Assembly: GCA_028701415.1 (NCBI GenBank)
Contig: JAQVQU010000047.1
Span: 1-11,145 of the forward strand
Source of the DNA: Clostridia bacterium
GTDB lineage: Bacteria; Bacillota; Clostridia; Christensenellales; DTU072
Length of the DNA: 11,145 bases
Direction of reading: 5' to 3'
Shown here in pieces: positions 7,248 through 11,145 of this stretch. A program made the position numbers and the translations under genes. Each line of letters starts with the position of its first letter. Position 1 is the first letter of the stretch. Below the pieces are notes generated by a model, which saw only the letters and a program-made list of their open reading frames with translations, did not search any database and was not told the origin of the DNA.

Positions 7248-10200
7248 TGTCTGAAAAACGAAAGAAAGCGTCTATAGGCGAATACAGGCTTAATTTTGAT
7301 TATTCGAATTCTACCATAAAGAGAATTAAGAGTTTAACTTGGATAGTTCTGGCTGCTGGTGGAATTGCGGCTTTTGCAGATCTTTTTTTACTCATTAATA
7401 TTGCAGTTAAATATACCAATCTTGCGACTTTTCCCATCATTCTTTTTGTATTAGATATAGCTTTTATTGCGGCATCTGCAATATCCAATTACAGGTTTAA
7501 ATATAGTGCGCATATATGGAGAGCATATGTGTTTCTTTCTTTATTATTTTCTTTGATAATGACAATCGGGCCCTATTGGAACAGTGCCCAAAGATATATG
7601 ACGGGAACAGCTTTTGCTTTGATTATTATCTCAAGAATAGTTTCCTTGGCTATTTTGGTTGTTGCCATTAACATCGCAAAGAAAAAGATTACGAAAAATA
7701 CATTGAATTTGGCTATAGGGTTGTTGGCTGTCATTTTTGTGGTTGGTATAGGATATACGGCATACAATGGAGCAGTTGGGTTCCACGGACAAAATATAGG
7801 AATTACAGCTGAAGACATGACAATTGTTTATGAATATGACTCTTCGGAAGGGTATTATATTGCTTCTGGAGTTCTTGAAGGAGAGGGGAACCAAATTACT
7901 GTGCCCTTAACTTTTGATGGATCCCCTGTAGGGGCAATAGACTGTTCAATTTTTAAAGAAACTGAAGCCCAGAAAGTGAGTATTTTAGGAGACAGTAAAC
8001 TATCTTTGTTAAATTTAGAAAACTTAGAATCAATAAATTCTGGCATTACGTTTGAAGTTCATAAGGATTTAATAGATGTTTATAGGTACGAAATATTAAA
8101 CTCCTTCTCTTCGATAAGCGTTTCTCTTGCTAATGCTATGGTTCCACATAGCCTAGAAGAGGATGAAGTATATATAACTTTCGCATATTCAGAAACTAAT
8201 TACATATATGGGAAACCTATTGTTCCTACCTGGATAGGGGAAACTGGAAGCAGTTTTTCTTTGGAATATTTGGCTGATAGAGAAGGGTTTCTTCCTTATT
8301 CAAACTATAATCTAGAAAGTGATCTTGCTTGGAACTATGCAAATAACAATAATAAAGTCCTTAGGTTATATAAGCCTTCGGGAGAAACTTTAACAGAAGA
8401 GAATGTAACGCGATCTATAAATAAAGCTCAAATCGATTTCGAAAAAATATTCAATGTTAGAATGCTTACAGGAAATGACAATAAATACAACATTCCTTCT
8501 TCTTGGGCGTCAGTTGGGTCGTATAACGGAAGATATATGATAGAATCTCAATTTCAAGAAATATATAACGATCTGCCTTCTAGAAATGGATTTTCAGTTT
8601 CTTGGGCTTTTGTTAGTTCTACGGGGTCCTCCACATATTCCGAGATACAAAGTGTTGATGTTTTTTCTTCTTTTATGAAATCCTCAGCTGGAAGTTTATT
8701 CCAAATTAAACCTACCTGGACGGTAAAAGCTCCAAGCATATCAAAGGTATCCTCCGGAAGAACAAACAATTCATTCACCTATGGGGAGAACATCAGCATA
8801 TCAACTTCAGCCACTTCTCAGGGACTACCTATAAAATACAAACTTAAGAAGTCGGGATTGACTGTTGCCGAAAGCACTAATGGTTCTTTTTTGCTTCAAA
8901 CATATTTGCCTTCGCAGTCGGGCGTTTATACAGTAGAAGCCTGGTCAGAAAATAGCAGTCTATCCTCTTTGAAATCTCAAGTGGTCACTAAGAGTATTAA
9001 TTTGGTTATTAATAAAAAATCCTTACAGTTTGCTTGGACACTGCCAGATGACGATAGTTATGATGGCAATTCTAAAACTCTAACTTGCTTTTTAGACGAT
9101 CAGTTGGTAGGAAGCGACATACTTGATTTTTCTTATACATTTTTCGATACTGGGGTTATAGATGCGGGAGATTATACCAGCGAAATAACCTTATCATCAT
9201 CCTCAGCAGAAAAATACTCTGTAAAATCTGGCTACGAAACTGCTAATTTTACTATATTGCCAATGACAATAGAGGCAACCTGGGGGAGCAATATATTTAC
9301 TTACAATGGTGAACCTCAAAAGCCAATTGCAACTGCAACGGGCATCCCGGAAGATGGTGCCCTTGAGGTAATAATTTCTGGGGAGATGATTAATGTTGGA
9401 GAATACGTATCAAGTGCATCGCTTACGAACACAAATTATGTTTTATCTAATCCCACTTCCCAGTTTATTATCAATAGAAGGGAAATAACTGTCGTATGGG
9501 ATGATGTTGCTTTTATATATAACGGTATATCTCAACACCCCTTTGTAGCTGAAATTAATAACGAAGTTGAGGGGGAGGAAGATAGTATCATTAGCTCTCT
9601 ATCTTATAAAGATTATGACCAAAATATTAATAAAGGAGAGGGTTATACCGTCGAATCAACCTTGCCGAGTGAATCGAATTATGTATTCAATGTATCTCAG
9701 ATAGGTACATACACCATAGGTAAGAGACCTATTAATGTTATTTGGCAAACGGAGGATAGTTTTGTTTACAATGGTGAGGAACAAAGAAGGTCAGTTTCAG
9801 CCTTTGATGATATTGTTCCCGGAGAAGAAACAGCTACATTAGGATTACTTGTTTATCCTTCTGGATATAAGGATGTTGGAAACGACTATTCATTTGGAGT
9901 TACGATTCAGGAGGAATGTAATTACATTTTCCTGGATATTCAAACAACTACATTCAGCATTACTCCCAAAGAGGTTTCAATTACTGCAGATAGCTTACAA
10001 AAGACTTATAACGGTAACGCGTACGAATACACGTTTACCTATTCGGTGTCAGGTTTAGAGGGGCTAGATACTGAACTTGATTTAGGGACAATAACCCCCT
10101 CAAACAATGCGGTAGATGCAATTAATGCGGGTGAGTATACAATTAGCCAAATAATTTCCTTAGAAAATAGAGGAGCTGAATATGATAATTACACCATTTA

Positions 10201-11145
10201 TTATGTAGACGCAACTCTAACTATTTATCCAAAAGAATTGACCATAACTACCCTCACTACCAGCAATAACGGAGTGAAAATATACGATGGGCAAACATAT
10301 ACTGATCTTGATTACGATAACTCGACGTTAGCTCCCACGGATATTCTAAGTGATATCTTAACCCTAACATACACTGGAGAAGGGGTTACAGCGATCAATT
10401 ATAGAAGCACACCATATACCGTAACGGCATCCTTAGACAGCGAGGGGACAAAATATAGCAATTACCAAATTGAATACATCCCAGCTTATATTACAATAGA
10501 AAAAAGGGAAATTACTGTCGGCAAGATAAGTAGTCCTGTTTTAACTAAAGAGTATGATGGAAATCTTTCGACATCATATGATTTCTCATACAACACCGAC
10601 TATGAACTTATAGGCGCAGATATTGGGACTGAAATAACTGGGGCTACCAAGGGCACATCCTATGATCAAAAGGGAGTAGGGGCTACTAAAATTATCGTTA
10701 CATTCGGAAACTTAATCGGTGGAACGGGTTACATAGCATCTAACTACGACTTTGTAGGAGGGCAGTATTTGGAATACGAGGCATCTATCACTCCAAAGAG
10801 TTTAGATATAGTAGCCGAAGATAAAGAAAAGACCTATGATGGAACCCCTTATTCTGGGTTTACTGTATCGGCTGAAGGGTTAGTTGCTGGAGATAGCGTT
10901 AGCGATGTGGTGACAATCTCATATTTTGGGGATGGAACTACAGCAGTTAATCATTCGGAAACTCAATATACAGTTACTCCCGGCATTCAAGATCAAGGAA
11001 GCTTGTATAGTAACTACAACATAAGTTTTTATTCAGGAGGAGTTACTATTAATCAGAGGCCACTCACGCTGTCTGCGGACAATAAATCAAAGCCTTATGA
11101 TGGATTTACCTTTAGCGAGTTTAGCGTTTCACCTAGTGGACTTGC
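7247..11145 (+). CDS. Five-helix membrane protein with extracellular MBG/YDG repeats (3' end cut)
   Basis: An open frame runs from ATG 7247 to the window edge: 1299 full codons plus two bases, no stop seen, so the protein is partial. AAGGAG (7233-7238) sits 8 bases before the ATG, which overlaps the preceding TAA (TAATG). Five hydrophobic segments lie near residues 31-52, 61-80, 91-110, 120-143 and 152-172. Basic residues in the N-terminus (KRKK, KRIK) and in the 81-92 and 145-150 loops put the N-terminus inside and everything after 172 outside. Residues 190-285 resemble a shortened BspA-like leucine-rich segment (ITVPLTFDGSPVGAID, then FEVHKDLIDVYR). Residues 290-490 are unrecognised; 490-588 look Ig-like (TYGENISISTSATSQGLPI). 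From 591 on come at least nine MBG/YDG-type beta repeats. Such repeats are typical of bacterial surface or adhesion proteins. A surface stalk, receptor or adhesin role is inferred; coupling to three cytoplasmic proteins is unusual. Confidence 0.92.
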   Translation, partial: MSEKRKKASIGEYRLNFDYSNSTIKRIKSLTWIVLAAGGIAAFADLFLLINIAVKYTNLATFPIILFVLDIAFIAASAISNYRFKYSAHIWRAYVFLSLLFSLIMTIGPYWNSAQRYMTGTAFALIIISRIVSLAILVVAINIAKKKITKNTLNLAIGLLAVIFVVGIGYTAYNGAVGFHGQNIGITAEDMTIVYEYDSSEGYYIASGVLEGEGNQITVPLTFDGSPVGAIDCSIFKETEAQKVSILGDSKLSLLNLENLESINSGITFEVHKDLIDVYRYEILNSFSSISVSLANAMVPHSLEEDEVYITFAYSETNYIYGKPIVPTWIGETGSSFSLEYLADREGFLPYSNYNLESDLAWNYANNNNKVLRLYKPSGETLTEENVTRSINKAQIDFEKIFNVRMLTGNDNKYNIPSSWASVGSYNGRYMIESQFQEIYNDLPSRNGFSVSWAFVSSTGSSTYSEIQSVDVFSSFMKSSAGSLFQIKPTWTVKAPSISKVSSGRTNNSFTYGENISISTSATSQGLPIKYKLKKSGLTVAESTNGSFLLQTYLPSQSGVYTVEAWSENSSLSSLKSQVVTKSINLVINKKSLQFAWTLPDDDSYDGNSKTLTCFLDDQLVGSDILDFSYTFFDTGVIDAGDYTSEITLSSSSAEKYSVKSGYETANFTILPMTIEATWGSNIFTYNGEPQKPIATATGIPEDGALEVIISGEMINVGEYVSSASLTNTNYVLSNPTSQFIINRREITVVWDDVAFIYNGISQHPFVAEINNEVEGEEDSIISSLSYKDYDQNINKGEGYTVESTLPSESNYVFNVSQIGTYTIGKRPINVIWQTEDSFVYNGEEQRRSVSAFDDIVPGEETATLGLLVYPSGYKDVGNDYSFGVTIQEECNYIFLDIQTTTFSITPKEVSITADSLQKTYNGNAYEYTFTYSVSGLEGLDTELDLGTITPSNNAVDAINAGEYTISQIISLENRGAEYDNYTIYYVDATLTIYPKELTITTLTTSNNGVKIYDGQTYTDLDYDNSTLAPTDILSDILTLTYTGEGVTAINYRSTPYTVTASLDSEGTKYSNYQIEYIPAYITIEKREITVGKISSPVLTKEYDGNLSTSYDFSYNTDYELIGADIGTEITGATKGTSYDQKGVGATKIIVTFGNLIGGTGYIASNYDFVGGQYLEYEASITPKSLDIVAEDKEKTYDGTPYSGFTVSAEGLVAGDSVSDVVTISYFGDGTTAVNHSETQYTVTPGIQDQGSLYSNYNISFYSGGVTINQRPLTLSADNKSKPYDGFTFSEFSVSPSGL
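9017..11145 (+). repeat. Array of at least nine MBG/YDG-type protein repeats
   Basis: Within the surface protein, units begin near residues 591, 672, 745, 827, 908, 996, 1086, 1184 and 1271; the ninth is cut by the window edge. Each has a Y(D/N)G signature (605, 686, 758, 841, 921, 1013, 1103, 1197, 1284) and most end in a strand plus basic linker such as ITPK, IGKR, IEKR or INQR that begins the next unit. Units 1-4 carry a tryptophan 7-8 residues before the signature (W597, W679, W751, W833) with YxG spacing of 72-83. Units 5-9 lack it, and spacing from unit 5 to unit 9 is 87-94. So two subfamilies are joined head to tail. Units are well diverged, so this is an old array rather than recent amplification. 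Family assignment rests on the KxYDG pattern and domain style recalled from MBG/YDG families. Confidence 0.8.

Overview
The window is AT-rich and carries one operon on the + strand, preceded by a gene-free regulatory stretch of about 730 bases. Genes end in TAA or TGA, tryptophan is written TGG, and good Shine-Dalgarno sequences precede three of the four starts. This points to a bacterium with the standard code. The fourth gene encodes a membrane-anchored surface protein with a BspA-like fragment and MBG/YDG-type repeats. Together with the base composition, that fits a low-GC Gram-positive (Bacillota-like, possibly uncultured or gut-associated) lineage. This is an inference; no taxonomic marker gene is present.

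Layout. Positions 1-140 are a GC-richer block full of hairpins, perhaps a REP-like element. Positions 141-392 hold three copies of AGGATAC(T/C)AAT and a plausible sigma-A promoter (TTGGAA-N17-TATAAG, 317-345). Positions 393-567 are a 68-bp tandem repeat in about 2.6 copies, each with a conserved small dyad. Positions 600-639 look like an intrinsic terminator, oddly placed upstream of the first gene. Four co-directional genes follow with almost no spacing: an Hsp70/actin-fold ATPase (735-2657), a SNF2-family ATPase with a 22-cysteine C-terminal region (2654-5542), a zinc-ribbon protein of unknown family (5559-7247), and a large protein cut by the window edge (7247 onward). The last has five N-terminal membrane helices, a BspA-like fragment, an Ig-like region and at least nine MBG/YDG-type repeats.

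The junctions are ATGA (4-base overlap), a 16-base gap with a strong ribosome site, and TAATG (1-base overlap), so the four products are probably made together. The most interesting reading is a multi-component, ATP-driven system: an Hsp70-like chaperone or switch, a nucleic-acid-translocating SNF2 motor, a metal-binding adaptor and a membrane/surface component. I do not recognise the combination as a named system. Its general make-up (dedicated Hsp70 homologue plus SNF2 motor plus unknown zinc protein) resembles accessory conflict/defence or mobile-element loci, but no nuclease, methylase, integrase or toxin is visible, so function remains open. The upstream repeats and terminator suggest the operon is tightly controlled, possibly by attenuation in a leader RNA.
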